Positions 1 to 10,299 of a stretch of DNA of 64,000 nt are shown here, piece after piece. The notes under the pieces were generated by a model. It made no database searches. It saw only the letters and a program-made list of their open reading frames with translations, and was not told where the DNA came from. Position numbers and translations under genes: made by a program. The stretch comes from Haemaphysalis longicornis (Eukaryota > Arthropoda > Arachnida > Ixodida > Ixodidae): assembly GCA_013339765.2 (NCBI GenBank), contig CM023454.1:38894950-38958949 (forward strand). Reading direction: 5' to 3'. Within the stretch, counting starts at the first letter, position 1; each line of letters begins with the position of its first letter.

Positions 1-1551
1 AACATGTAATCATAAAAACAAAGATTTGGTTGCCTTTGCGGTCCTCGTTTTGAATCGGCACTGCTAGGTTAGAACCTCGAGGGTTATACAGGGTTTTAGG
101 CAGTTTTCAGAGATGGTTTTTAGAGACCATGCATTGCGCTTTAGGTTGAATCGGATTGATTCCTAGTATTGCTGTAGTGAGGTCCTGTGCTCCGTATCGT
201 TCGCTAAGCTCTCGAAAACAGAACTGAACCGCTAGCTTCATTAAGCTCGGAAATTGTGAAGCTGACGTGCGAGTAAGATTGAGTTATAAAATCATCTAAG
301 AAGCCGAAGTGCTCTTCAATGCCTGTAGTAGCATTAAGTTTTGCAAGATTCTTAGATCCCCTTTTTTGAGCAGTTGCGTCACGGCGACGGGAAGACAGGT
401 GTGCGGAAGACCACTTTTTTTCGCTTACTCTTCAGTATATTGTATAGGAAGGAAGGCATATGGTAACAAGTTATTCTGTGTATTGCTGTTCATTATCGAA
501 CGATATTTTTTATACAACGGCTTAAGACCGTATCGGCACAATCCTTTAGTGTGTAACAAACGCTAAAGCTATCGACACTAATTGGCCTTCCTGGAATGGC
601 GTATGCCACCTTAAAATTATACATGACAACAAAAAGAAAGTACATGGCGCAGATTCAAGTAGCGGCCAAGAAGCATTTAGGTGTCTGGGAGATGCAAAAA
701 ATGTAACATAACCTCTGTAAACAGCATTCATATATGTCAGACTGAAAAACAAATTATTGCGATTGTGTACTGGTGCACAAATGTAGAAAGTATTTATTCA
801 TATTACTCTGCAGTTCTTGTTTGTTTTAAATACGCAGGGCATATAAGATTGATGTATTTTTGTAAAAGTGGCAAAGTGCCTCTACCCAATCGCTGCAACA
901 AGTTGTTGATATAAAAACTGTTTTTGCTTGTTCGGGACATTTATTAGTTATGCTCCTTCTGGAAGCAATACGTCGAAGAAAGAGATAATGTATCTCCGAG
1001 TAGATCATTGCGTTGCTTGAGAAAATTCAGCAAACTAATTCATTGTGAAGTTCGCATATTCTTGTTGATGATCATAAAAAATTATCAGTGATTTAGCTCG
1101 GGTAGGCCAGGATATACGTAGTCGTGACTTAAAGTTAAGGTGGTAATTTTTATCTTTCCTGGTTGCCTAGTATTAGCCTAATGATGCTTACGGTTGCTTT
1201 CATAACACACACACTGTGTACGCTCTATGTGACACGTATATTTATCAAGCGGCGCCGGCGCAGCGTAACAACTCGCTCCAGAGAGAGGATGGTTCTACAG
1301 GCGTACGTTGGTGTTGCTACGACGCACGAGCCATCGGTTTTACACGCGTTCCAGGGCGGTGGTCGCTGATCCATCTTATCTTCTCTTCCCCATTACCTCA
1401 TCCTTTTTCTGCACTACACACCTTTCTACCACCACTTCAGCCCATATTTCTACCCGCTCCCCTTACTTTTCTTTCCCTGCGCTACTAATGTGGTGCAGGC
1501 TGGGAACCTCTTTCCTTCTCACACTCACTCATTCACCCCGCCACCCTTCGC
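1..1551. other. No gene recognised; short degenerate repeat
   Basis: Short open frames on both strands show no family motif, and no terminal repeats or tRNA-like sequence are visible. One weak internal repeat is present: a run near 1313-1337 containing ACGCACGAGCCATCGG recurs near 1600-1623 as ACGCGCGAGCCATCGG. From about 1370 to 1550 the plus strand is pyrimidine rich. Confidence 0.4.
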
Positions 1552-2034
1552 ATGATCAAGTGGACCGGGCCGCGACGTACCGTGGTTGCGCAGCACGGGG
1601 TTGCTGTGACGCGCGAGCCATCGGATCCTAACGAGGCCAACCCTCGGCATGATCGACAAATGCACTTGGCCTTTACGTGCCGCGATTGCGCTGCAGGGCT
1701 CTCCAGAAGCCACGCAAAACTGCTCAACCTTGGACAGTTTAGCTCACGCTACAAAAAAAGGTGGCTCGCCACAGCACAGCGGCACTGGCGAAGCTCGCCA
1801 CTTTCTCTCAGGCAGTTGCTCGAGATTACCGCGCAAACGGGTGACAAAGTCTCGGGCTCAATGCTTGCTTCACATCTGCGGCATGTTTTGTGTGGACACC
1901 CGAACAGTGCTTCTTGGACAGAGCAGCGAAGCTTGGGCTGTTTACAACAGGACGGACCGCTGACTGATGCAGAGTGGCACCCGAGGCATCGTTCGGGTTA
2001 TATCCGATTGCAGAATTACGAGCGAAGCGTGTGA
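1552..2034 (+). CDS. Unrecognised 160-codon open frame
   Basis: An uninterrupted frame from ATG at 1552, rich in Arg, Ser and His. I do not recognise a domain, signal peptide or membrane segment. A 104-codon frame overlaps it in another phase, which weakens the case for selection. It lies beside the RTE relic, in GC-rich sequence compared with the AT-rich DNA to its left. It could be chance in GC-rich sequence or a piece of an unknown repeat. Confidence 0.15.
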   Translation: MIKWTGPRRTVVAQHGVAVTREPSDPNEANPRHDRQMHLAFTCRDCAAGLSRSHAKLLNLGQFSSRYKKRWLATAQRHWRSSPLSLRQLLEITAQTGDKVSGSMLASHLRHVLCGHPNSASWTEQRSLGCLQQDGPLTDAEWHPRHRSGYIRLQNYERSV

Positions 2035-2329
2035 AGTAAGAGCGGACGTAGTCGCTAACCTGACACGCGTACGAATGTTCACCGCCTTGTTGAAATACTC
2101 CAAGGAGGGAGGCAACAAGCTGTGCATCAAAAGATTCATCGCGGAGGCCCTCTAACTTTGGTGGTCACGTACTTTGAGTACCTCCTACCTAATCGTGACG
2201 AGGATAAGAGGCCTGTAAAAAGCACCGGCCTGCATAGCCTGTTCCAGAAGCCCGGACTTGTAGTCGGCCATTCCTTTGTTCAGTGTCATAGTCACCATCA
2301 AACGGTCTATACCCAGTGACGGACAAGGG

Positions 2330-3233
2330 ATCTTCCGTGGATCTAGAATTATCCCGATCCTCTGCTAACTACGACAAATATATTCCAGCAAACTGCTTCA
2401 TCACATCAGTCCATCTAACTTTCCGCCGCTGCCTGCCTCGCTTGTCTTCTATGGGAATTCATTCTGTTACCCTTAAAGAATATCGGTAGTGTTCCTTTGG
2501 CATTGTCCACATCCATTTCTTTTTCTTATTCCTGCTCATATGTCCTTAATACGCGTTTGTTTCCTCACCCAGTCCGCACTCGTCTTGTCTCTTAGCGTTA
2601 GACCTGTCATATTGCATTCAATAGCTGGCTCTGTGGTCCTCAATTTAGGTTAAACCCTATTTGTGAGACTCCACATATCTGCCCCGTAGGTGATTACCGG
2701 TAAGATGCAACTGTCATACACTTCCTTCTTCGGGGACGATTCACCTTACCCCATTGACATTCTTCTAAATATCTCTTCCTCGTAGTTTAGATCCGGGGTA
2801 TATACTTGTCCTAAGTAGTTATGTTCACTTTCCTCTCACCCTGCCTCGTTTCCTACCTCAAACCGCTGTACTCTGTCGAGATTATACAGCACTACTTTAG
2901 TTTTCAGCACAGTGTTTTCAGACTCCGATTTTACTCTCCTTGTCCTGTGCGATAATCATCCATTGCGATTCGTCCCGCGACTTACTTAGCAATGAAAGGA
3001 ACTCAGCAAATCTGAGGTTCCTGAGGTGTTCTTTATCTACCGTTACACCTACGTCTACCCAAACCAATTTTTATAAATACCTCTTGGGAACATACTGTAA
3101 ATAACATGGAAGAGATTTTGTCTCTTTATCTGATTCCCTTTCTTAAATATTTTCTACTGCTGTCCTTATGCACGTCGATGGTTGCTGTGGATGCAATGTA
3201 GATATCCTCTAGTGTCCTTAAGTAAGTTACAAT
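2330..3233 (-). mobile_element. RTE-clade LINE, 3' half of a split copy (RTE-1)
   Basis: On the minus strand this is the C-terminal part of an RTE reverse transcriptase, full of stops and frameshifts. I can read the palm-to-thumb segment with LYNLDRVQRFE, then LPVITYGADMW (the LPVLTYGAETW block of RTE proteins, near 2670-2710) and a following block like TLRDRxxxxWIR. The frame stops matching at 3227-3233 and resumes at 8551 without losing consensus, so this and 8551-9140 are one element split by a 5.3-kb LINE insertion. The 3' boundary near 2330 is approximate. Confidence 0.8.
3227..3233. repeat. Target-site duplication, left copy (LINE-A)
   Basis: TTACAAT at 3227-3233 and TTCCAAT at 8544-8550 flank LINE-A exactly where the RTE reading breaks and resumes. 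One of the seven bases differs. Confidence 0.6.
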
Positions 3234-3252
3234 TTATTCATTTATTTATTTC
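3234..3252 (-). repeat. LINE-A 3' tail, (AAAT)-type
   Basis: On the minus strand this reads as repeated AAAT/GAAT units. It matches the AAATAAATAAAT tail of the nested fragment ending at 28922, so it marks the 3' end of the element. Confidence 0.7.
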
Positions 3253-3341
3253 ACTTACTCTGAATCACCAAAGCATTGTAGAGAGGAGTGGTTTACAGAG
3301 TACACACACGCACAAATAAGGACATATGCGGCATATTACAC

Positions 3342-3345
<4 letters not shown>

Positions 3346-3373
<28 letters not shown>
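3346..3373. repeat. (AT)n microsatellite
   Basis: An uninterrupted run of about 14 TA dinucleotides in the 3' UTR of LINE-A. Confidence 0.95.
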
Positions 3374-3699
3374 GCTTGAATTCGTAACTACACGTGGTCG
3401 CGACATGAATAACATTATAAAGAAGAATTATTAAAATCAGATATATTCACAACACAAAGGCATCAAGCAAAATGTATGCACATCGCAAATGAAGGAAAAA
3501 AATTAGGAACGGAAGCTGGCAGTGTTGCATGTCACAGACAGAAGCATTGACTCCGAGTTCTATACGCTGAACAAAGCATACAAATTAAAATAAAAATATA
3601 GATACAAGGGCAACTGCGCACAAAACTAGAAAAAGCCAATTATGATTGGTCATCTGACAACAAATACGCATATAACGAGTGTCGAATAAGTGCATGATC

Positions 3700-6600
3700 T
3701 GTTATGGACGCTAGATCTGCAGGACGGTGGTTTCAATCATTTGATGTGCGGGGTAGGAATGAGTGAAAATATGTGTTAGTTTGACAATGAGCGATTCCAA
3801 CTTTATGCATGTGGATCAACACGTGACGAGCGATAGAATGGTGTCGGTATCAGAAAACTGCGCAGAAAATTTTGATTTTATACTTTGTGGAACAGGCAAA
3901 GACGAAAATATCTTCTGAATAGGGTCGGGAGAGGCAATGCTGCACTGGACTTCATTCATGTAACACTGGCTGCTCTCGTTGATAGTTGGGCAATTTTGGC
4001 GCGAACCATACATTGGGTTTGTTTATTTGTGTTTTGCTTTTTACCGCCCGGCTGCGCCGGTCTGTGTTGTCTCTGTGCCAAGGAAGCGCGTGTTTTCCAT
4101 TCTTTTCTTTCTGGGCCGCATGTGTTATCTGTTGTAATAGGAAGAGTATTCCGATCTAACGTGAACAGCCCAGAATAATCTTCTTGGATCTACCATGTTT
4201 CGATGCAATCGACGCCGTTTCCGAGAACCACGCGCGCCAAAAAGATAAAAAGCCTGCAGTGCGGACGCCGGGGCATTTGAATTCGACGACACCGCCTGTG
4301 CAAGTCACTATGTTGACCGCTGCTTCGCCGCCTCTGTATTCTTTTGAGGTTGTTAGGGGAGCACAAGTTTCGCTCCAATAAACGTGTTTGTCATTCAAGA
4401 CAACTGCATCGCCCTTGTCTTCGTGACAATATAAAACGCACGGCGTTTTGTTGCACTATATCTAGAGGCGGAATTATTTGTGCTTGGCTCGGATCATAAA
4501 TAATCGCAGCATATTCTAGTTCGAGCGTAATAAAATTTGGCACAGTGTACTCTTTAGGGAGACAGGAGCTTGGTTAAAATTTTGTCGTAAATAGCCCAGC
4601 ATGCGATTAGCGTGTGATGTGTCGGAGTCAATTCACAATTTCCAGGGTAGGTCTGATGATAAGGTTCCGCCAAGGTAGAGGTAGGATGACAAGTTTTCTA
4701 GTGGAACATCAGTTAGTTTGTAAAATGCTGAACATTAGTCAAGCCAAAAGATACGCATAACCTTGCATTTTAGAGGGCTAAGCTCCATTTTCAACGTTTT
4801 GGTACCATGTCACAATATTATTCAAGTCAGAGTGCAGTTTGCGATTTTCGTCGTTCCTACTGATTTCACGATATATGACCCAATCGTCTGTGTATAGATG
4901 CAATGAAGAAGACACATGGTTAGATATATCATTAATATATATACTGAACCTTGAGGCACACCAGATATTACCTCACTAAGTTAGCAGTTGAAACCATTTA
5001 TCGTAACGTATTAAAAACGGTTGTTAAGAAAATGTTCTAACTATAGCAGTAACTGGGGGGTGCAAGTTTAGTCATTATTGAATCCTGGTTCACCTTGTCA
5101 AAGGCTTTGGCAAAATACCGGAAAATACAGTCAACCAAAGAATTGTTATTCAAGACAGGTATAGAGGGAGTGACTAAAGTGGAGTAACGGTGTTTTGAAT
5201 GACAAAGAACGCCTAAATTTATATTTGCGGATTTGAAAAAACCATTAAACCCAAAAAAATTACAAATGTGCCAATACAGGAGGTGCTCCATAATTTTGCA
5301 GGAAATGCTTGTCAGTGAAAATGACCTCTAGTTTACAGGTTTCCTGATTTATGAAGCTCGGACGACCTTCCCAATCTTCCAGTCTCAGCGGTAAAATTGG
5401 GCTTTTTAGGCACTGTTGGAAAATCGTTGCACAAAATGAATTAGTAGTTTAAAGTTCGCTTCAGACATTTTAGCGTTGATGCCTTCTATTCCGCATGAAG
5501 ATGTCAGTTTCAATGAATCATTAGTTTTTAATATTAAACATACTCGAACACAACAGGAAACATGGCACAAAAGCTAGTCCTAACAACATCTGGTATACAG
5601 CTAAGAACGGCAGAACAGACATTATCAAAGAAAACGCTGTGTAATACAGACACACACTCCGCGGGAGGTACAGGCTCGCCTGTATCATCGACAATTACAA
5701 AATCACGTATTTCTTGAATATTAACAACGCTTCAAACCTTTTCAGGTTCGTAAATAGAATATCCGGCACGGTGTTATTAAAGAAGTGCCGTTTGGCATCT
5801 TTTACTTAGCTAGTGTATTCTGTTTGAGCAGAAAATTATGACGCCCAGGAAACACTAGTATTGCGAAATTTTGCTTTGCGGAATAGCTATTTCTCTTTGT
5901 TTACGAACGAGTAAGTGTCCTATTGTACGTTTGGGATCTTCCATCCGAGTGAATACGCCTCAGGGGAACATGTGCATTGTTAAGCTCGGTTATTTTTTCA
6001 AGCAATAAGCTCCGGTTTTTTTGCACACGACGATCATCAAACCGTTCTAGGTACGTGTCCAGATATGGAGCCCAGATTTAGACTAATGGCGTTGAAGTTA
6101 GCCTTACTATAGTCACGAGTCAGCTGAAACATTTGTTTAGGGCGTTTGATGGAGAATTGAACGTTGAAATGCAGTACTGAGTAATCACTAATACACGGAA
6201 GATAACTAATGCTCGTTACAATGTCAGGGTGAGTGACAGGATTAAATCAAGGATGTCTGCGGTATTGCCACTAAATGTAGTCGGCTCTTTCACACGTTGA
6301 GTAAAATTAAAGCAGGTGCGACAGAGGTTTAGGAAACTCTGGGATTGGGAAGAAAATGGTTAAAGGTTTGGGAAAGAATTAGGTCAGTCAATATTGGGGA
6401 AGGTAAAATCCCCTAGCAAAAATATAGGTAACCAAGTGCATCGGCAAACGGTGGCATTCAGTACGGCAGGCAATTCCTCCACAAAAAAAGAGGGAGCTGA
6501 AGGGGGGTCGATCGCAGGCTGTCATTACTATTCTTGTAGTGCCGAACGTGGTGAATACGCAGACAATCTCGAGATCTCTAACAAGCGCTATGTGAAAACG

Positions 6601-6830
6601 AGGAATGTTTAGTGATAGTTCTATCAAGGTTCCACCTCCATGCCGACGATCTCGGTCGCAGCGGTAAAGGTTGTATCATTTATCCATTTTGGAAAAAATC
6701 TTCATTTCGTATCTATGCGTTAAGCCATGTCTTGGTTAATATAAATAAACCTGCATCACTAGAGAATATTGCGGCAATAGGCTGATCCCGTTTATTCATG
6801 ATATTTCTTACGTTACAAAAATCACTGGAA
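3700..6830 (-). pseudogene. LINE-A ORF2: APE endonuclease and reverse transcriptase, degenerate
   Basis: ORF2 would nick the target and copy the element RNA. Reading the minus strand: endonuclease N-terminus with NVRNIMNKRD near 6800, then ILTKTWLN, then RCDRDRRHGGGTLIE near 6640, then GDFTFPNI near 6400-6430. In the RT, a block like GRSSELHKSGN lies near 5350, FAKAFDKVNQDSIMTKL at about 5060-5120, and the active-site block LYTDDWVIYREI near 4870-4900 (FADD is normal, here TDD). A C-terminal block, HSFLPRTSNDWNH, lies near 3730-3760. Stops and frameshifts break every segment. A gypsy LTR interrupts the region between the RT core and the C-terminus. Confidence 0.75.
3997..4428 (+). mobile_element. 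Solo LTR of the gypsy-1 family
   Basis: Collinear along its full 432 bp with the LTRs at 52628-53051 and 58210-58633. It starts TGGCGCGAACC and ends CTTCGTGACA, keeping TG...CA termini. A TATA-like GATAAAA lies near 4244-4250 and AATAAA at 4377-4382. No internal gypsy sequence adjoins it, so it is the product of LTR-LTR recombination. The right flank is ATAT (4429-4432) and the left flank ATTT (3993-3996), a possible decayed 4-bp duplication. The orientation matches gypsy-1. It sits inside ORF2 of LINE-A, so it is younger than that LINE. Confidence 0.9.
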
Positions 6831-7750
6831 GGTAATTGGAAGTTTCGCGTTTTCCACATGCTCTCGCTTATTCATTATTGTTTGGTGAATTTGTGGTTTC
6901 ACGCAAAGCCAGCTCATTTGCGCCTGCACGTGACGTAGAGGTTGGGACATCGAAGTACTGGTATTTCGGTTGTTTGAAAAACCACTTTGCCGAGACGGAC
7001 TACTAAGTGCAATCTGCTGCACTTCGTCAGTTATGTCATTGTACATGTAAGTGGCGTCAGTCACGTACAGCTTATCATATCGTAGTTTGAAAGCAGGGGA
7101 GTGTGGCAGGGACTTCGCGAATTCAGTTACCTTTCTTGGAGCGTGTTTTGTCGCTTAGCGAAAATCTTCAGCGATTGAAATGCCAGTACCTCTAAGTTTC
7201 GCGCGTTGCACCAGTATCGCTTGTATACTCTTTTGGCTTCTAAACGGAGCGATTACATGTCTACAACGACCCTCCTAATAAATAACTTAAAAGCAGTGAG
7301 CGCGCCCGATCTCATCGGATGTTAGCTAGGAGCAATGTACTGCGCAATAACCACCATACCTTTTGCTTCGTTCTCGTTCCATTTTTCATTGGTATATGGT
7401 AAGCCATGAAATATAAAATTATAACGGCGACTCGTATCTTCCATGTCATCCAGATGTGACAGCAGCGTTTCGTTTGCATTATAAATGCCACTGATCGATT
7501 CTCGCGTGGCTTGTAAAGCGTGTTCACGGGTGCGCATAGATATCGTTCTGGGATCAAGTGCGGTGAGTCTTTCGGGGATTGCTACCAGTTTTTATTCTAC
7601 AGACTGTTAGGCAGGTAGAACTTCTTTTACGGCTTTTAGCAAATCAGCTTGCCCACCAGTTAAAACGCCTGACTGGTGTTTTAAATCGCGTAATTGCTGC
7701 AGGATTTAATTTTGCCATTCGAAATCACTGCCGAAAGGAATCGTGAGTTT
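6822..7750 (-). pseudogene. LINE-A ORF1, degenerate nucleic-acid-binding protein
   Basis: On the minus strand the frame begins around 7750 with ILQQLRDLKHQ and runs through a likely coiled coil (7540-7400, with LLSHLDDMEDTSRRYN) into IFHGLP. This is the usual coiled-coil to RRM transition of CR1/Jockey/L1-type ORF1 proteins. Further on come GTGISIAEDF near 7190, FAKSLPHSPAFKLRYDKLY near 7080-7130 and DATYMYND near 7050, the typical C-terminal ORF1 block. A last open piece ends at 6822, just before ORF2. Several frameshifts break it, notably around 7150-7310. Confidence 0.65.
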
Positions 7751-7932
7751 ATAGAGCGTGCTTCAACGGTTTTTCACTGCGTTCTTTTGGAATTTTAAGA
7801 GGGCGAGGTTACGCTCACCTTCCCCGCAACAGAAAAGCAACATGCCAAGAACATCAATGCAATCGTCAAACAAGTTGCAAACAACGTGTGGGCATGCAAA
7901 CAGCAATTGTAGCGGTTACATGTACGTGTAGC

Positions 7933-8526
7933 CTACAGCGAGTATCTATTACACACCTGAACAAACTGCAGAAACGGAGCTTTAGTCATTAGATGCGCAG
8001 CGCCGGTTCCATGCCCACTGAAGTGGCGACAGTCATCGATTGTTTTTATTTTCTGCACGGCTCGTGATGGTTCCGGCGATGTGACTGTGCGCCAGTTGAA
8101 ACTGAGTGCACCGGTATCGCTGCAATGTTCGTAGGGGAGCGCATCCGAGCTTGAAGTGAATCCTTTCGTTAAGGCACGGGACAGCATGGTTTCGTAGATG
8201 CAGAGCGCAGCAGCACCCTGAACCAATTGCTGAAACGGACCGTTAGCCATTGTATTAGCAGCGTTGCTTCCATGCCCACTGAAGTGGCGCTGGTCTACGA
8301 AACGTAATATATTCGGCACGGCTCGTGATGCTGCCGGCGATATGACTGTGCGCCAGTTGAAGCTGAGTCCAACAGTATCGCTGCAATCTTCGTGGGGGGA
8401 GCGCATCCGATGCCGAAGTGAATCCTTTGGTGATGGCGCGTGGCAGCACGGTTCTGCGCCGTGATATTTGTAGATGAAGAACGCAACAGTGACCTGAACA
8501 AATTGCAAGAACGGAGCGTTAGCCAT
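7933..8526 (-). CDS. Open frame across the LINE-A 5' monomers (2.2 repeats, 197 codons)
   Basis: This frame starts in one monomer (MANAPFLQFVQ), passes a second start-like repeat (MANGPFQQLVQ) at codon 93 and enters a third (MTKAPFLQFVQ) at codon 180. The repeat units are therefore 276 and 261 bp, both multiples of three. Conserved repeat blocks are CSDTxxLSFNWRTV and HFSGHG. There is no signal peptide or known domain. The frame is on the sense strand of the LINE and upstream of ORF1. It may be a fortuitous frame in promoter monomers or a genuine repeat protein. The lack of stops is striking because the rest of the element is badly decayed. Confidence 0.35.
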   Translation of the reverse strand: MANAPFLQFVQVTVAFFIYKYHGAEPCCHAPSPKDSLRHRMRSPHEDCSDTVGLSFNWRTVISPAASRAVPNILRFVDQRHFSGHGSNAANTMANGPFQQLVQGAAALCIYETMLSRALTKGFTSSSDALPYEHCSDTGALSFNWRTVTSPEPSRAVQKIKTIDDCRHFSGHGTGAAHLMTKAPFLQFVQVCNRYSL

Positions 8527-8543
8527 TGGATGCGCAGGGCCGC
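7950..8543 (-). repeat. Tandem 5' monomers of LINE-A
   Basis: Two full units and one partial unit of about 261-276 bp. The repeated landmark CATGCCCACTGAAGTGGCG occurs near 8010 and 8271. The unit edge (CCTGAAC.AA.TGC.GAAACGG type) recurs near 7957, 8216 and 8493. The outermost unit is cut short at 8543 by the target duplication, as expected at the 5' end of a LINE. Tandem 5' monomers act as internal promoters in some LINEs such as mouse L1. That role is inferred here. Confidence 0.7.
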
Positions 8544-8550
8544 TTCCAAT
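8544..8550. repeat. Target-site duplication, right copy (LINE-A)
   Basis: TTCCAAT, paired with TTACAAT at 3227-3233. RTE sequence resumes at 8551. Confidence 0.6.
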
Positions 8551-9140
8551 GCTCGTCTACACCTTCATTCCGCCATGCTTGAATGACTGCTGTGGTTTCG
8601 ACAGTTTCAAATGCTTTCTTATAATCTATGAAGGCTATATATAGGGGTTGAGTGTACTCTGCTCTTTTCTCTAACACCTCAATGATCGTGATTAATCGCG
8701 CTCCATTGTTGGATTCCCATTACCAAACCTACTTGTTTATTAGATTGAGTGAAATCTATAGTGGCATATATTGTGTTTGTGATTTCCTCGGTAAGTACCC
8801 TGTAGACGACTGAGACCAAGCTGATGGACCTCAATATTTTTAAGTCCTTCAAGTCACCTATCTTATGGATTGGCATGATGTTGGCGTTCTCCCAAGATTC
8901 AGGTGCACTCGCAGTTAGTAGGCACTGAGTATACAGGTTCGCCATTTTTCCTAGTACAATTTGCTGGCCACCTGTGAAAAGCTCTGGTGATCCTCAACAG
9001 GTGCTGTGGTGTTTGGAATTTTTTTAGGGAATTCTTTATTTCTTCAGTCGTTACTGGTGGGATGGGTGGTTTACTATTTTGAACAATTTTTTCGTATTGT
9101 GTCCTCCAGGATGTCGCGGCTACTGTACGGATATCCACCG
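8551..9140 (-). mobile_element. RTE-1 LINE, 5' part of the split copy (RT fingers/palm)
   Basis: Minus strand. From 9138 downward I read EEIKNSLKKFQTP, then LYTQCLLTASAPESWENANI, then IMPIHKIGDLKDLK and a block related to RPISLxSVxYK, then IDFTQSNKQVG (DFNQPxEQAGF in intact RTEs). These are the RT fingers. The lower-coordinate end joins in register to 3233. At least two frameshifts and stops are present. The 5' end of the RTE (its endonuclease) is missing, which is common 5' truncation. Confidence 0.75.
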
Positions 9141-10299
9141 ATTATTATGTCCATTCATCTGTAAAATCTACTAGATCTGTTCGTGTTCTTATAGCGGAAC
9201 AACCAATGCCACGGTGGGAGCGGAGTCTGTCCCTGCCCGAAAAACCGGCAAAGCCAGAAGACCAGGTGCACCACCGGAGCACAGTGTTCGATGACGAAGA
9301 CCGAAGAATCGGGCAACTTCCGACCAATAAACTTGGTGTCCTCTAAGTCGGCTCCACGTGACGTGAGTTCCCCTCCTGTGTTGTCTCTCAACTTGGCGAC
9401 AACAGAATGTCGTGGATGTAATGTTAGCAGGGAGCCCAGCAGCCGGTCGCCACCTCGCTGGGCTGATTACGGTTAGCAGGGCGAGCTCAACGCGGGAGCA
9501 GGGCGGCCCCCGTTGTTACTGGCGCTGCAAACTCGACCATCTTGTGGTGGCATGCAGAGCAAAGCTTATATGAACCGCCGTCTTCCAACTCGGACCCACC
9601 AACATCCTTGACTTTGCCTACGGTTCTGGCAAATCCGCTCTCGCTGACACCGGTCGTCGTACTAGCTTTCCGTGGTATGCGTCCACAAGCTCACCGAGTG
9701 TGCAACAACTCTTCGCAACGGCGAAATAATGAAAACATTGCAAGCTGCCAGACTTAACTTCGGTGTTGGCAGATCAAACCATTTCATCTGTGTGCGCCGC
9801 ACGGTGGCAAGGCTTGTTTGCACTCGTTGGTGACGACGGCATCTGGCACCCCTCAATGGTCCTAGGCATGAAGCACTCTTAGGCGAAGGACAAGTTTCTT
9901 CCTTGAACAACAGTCTTGGAGGTCGAGTTTTGATTGTTGCACCTGGGATTCATTTTTATTAGTATTCCCACCTTCGTAAGTAGAGCCAACTAAAGCAACA
10001 GGAAAAAAGGGGCGGAAACTGCACCTATCTGGCTTCCTGGATCCTATAAATTGTACGTAATGGGGAAACAGAAACAAGCTCAATTAAAATAGAAACACAC
10101 GGAAAACGTACACATCGTGTGTATGTGTACTAGGAATTGTAAAAAATGGATCTGAAGTACAAATGCGACGTTACATTGCTAAACATGAACAGATAAACTG
10201 TCAGCATCACACAAAAACACAAACGAAGTAAATGCTCTCTTGAAACAAATAGGAGAGGGGCACTAATCAATTAAGTTAGATTAGGTCCTGGTTTTTATT
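9141..10299. other. No feature recognised
   Basis: GC-rich sequence from 9200 to 9700 with overlapping short frames in several phases and no recognisable domain. From 9900 the sequence becomes AT rich and featureless. Confidence 0.4.

Larger units (their letters stand above)
3234..8543 (-). mobile_element. Near full-length CR1/Jockey-like LINE (LINE-A), inserted in RTE-1
   Basis: In minus-strand order the element has about 2.2 tandem 5' monomers (8543 to 7950), a degenerate ORF1 (about 7750 to 6822), a degenerate ORF2 with endonuclease then reverse transcriptase (about 6830 to 3700), a 3' UTR and a tail that reads as AAATAAAT on the element strand (3234-3252). The surrounding RTE sequence is continuous across the junctions and a 7-bp imperfect target duplication is present. 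Without the solo LTR at 3997-4428 the element is about 4.88 kb. Both ORFs have many stops, so it is long dead. The clade is inferred from the GDFxFPNI endonuclease block and the FAKAFDKV and DDWVIYREI RT blocks. Confidence 0.8.

Noticed and set aside
3993..4432. Firm target duplication for the solo LTR
   Set aside because: The flanks are ATTT and ATAT, which differ. The family preference makes a decayed ATAT duplication plausible, but the sequence alone does not prove it.
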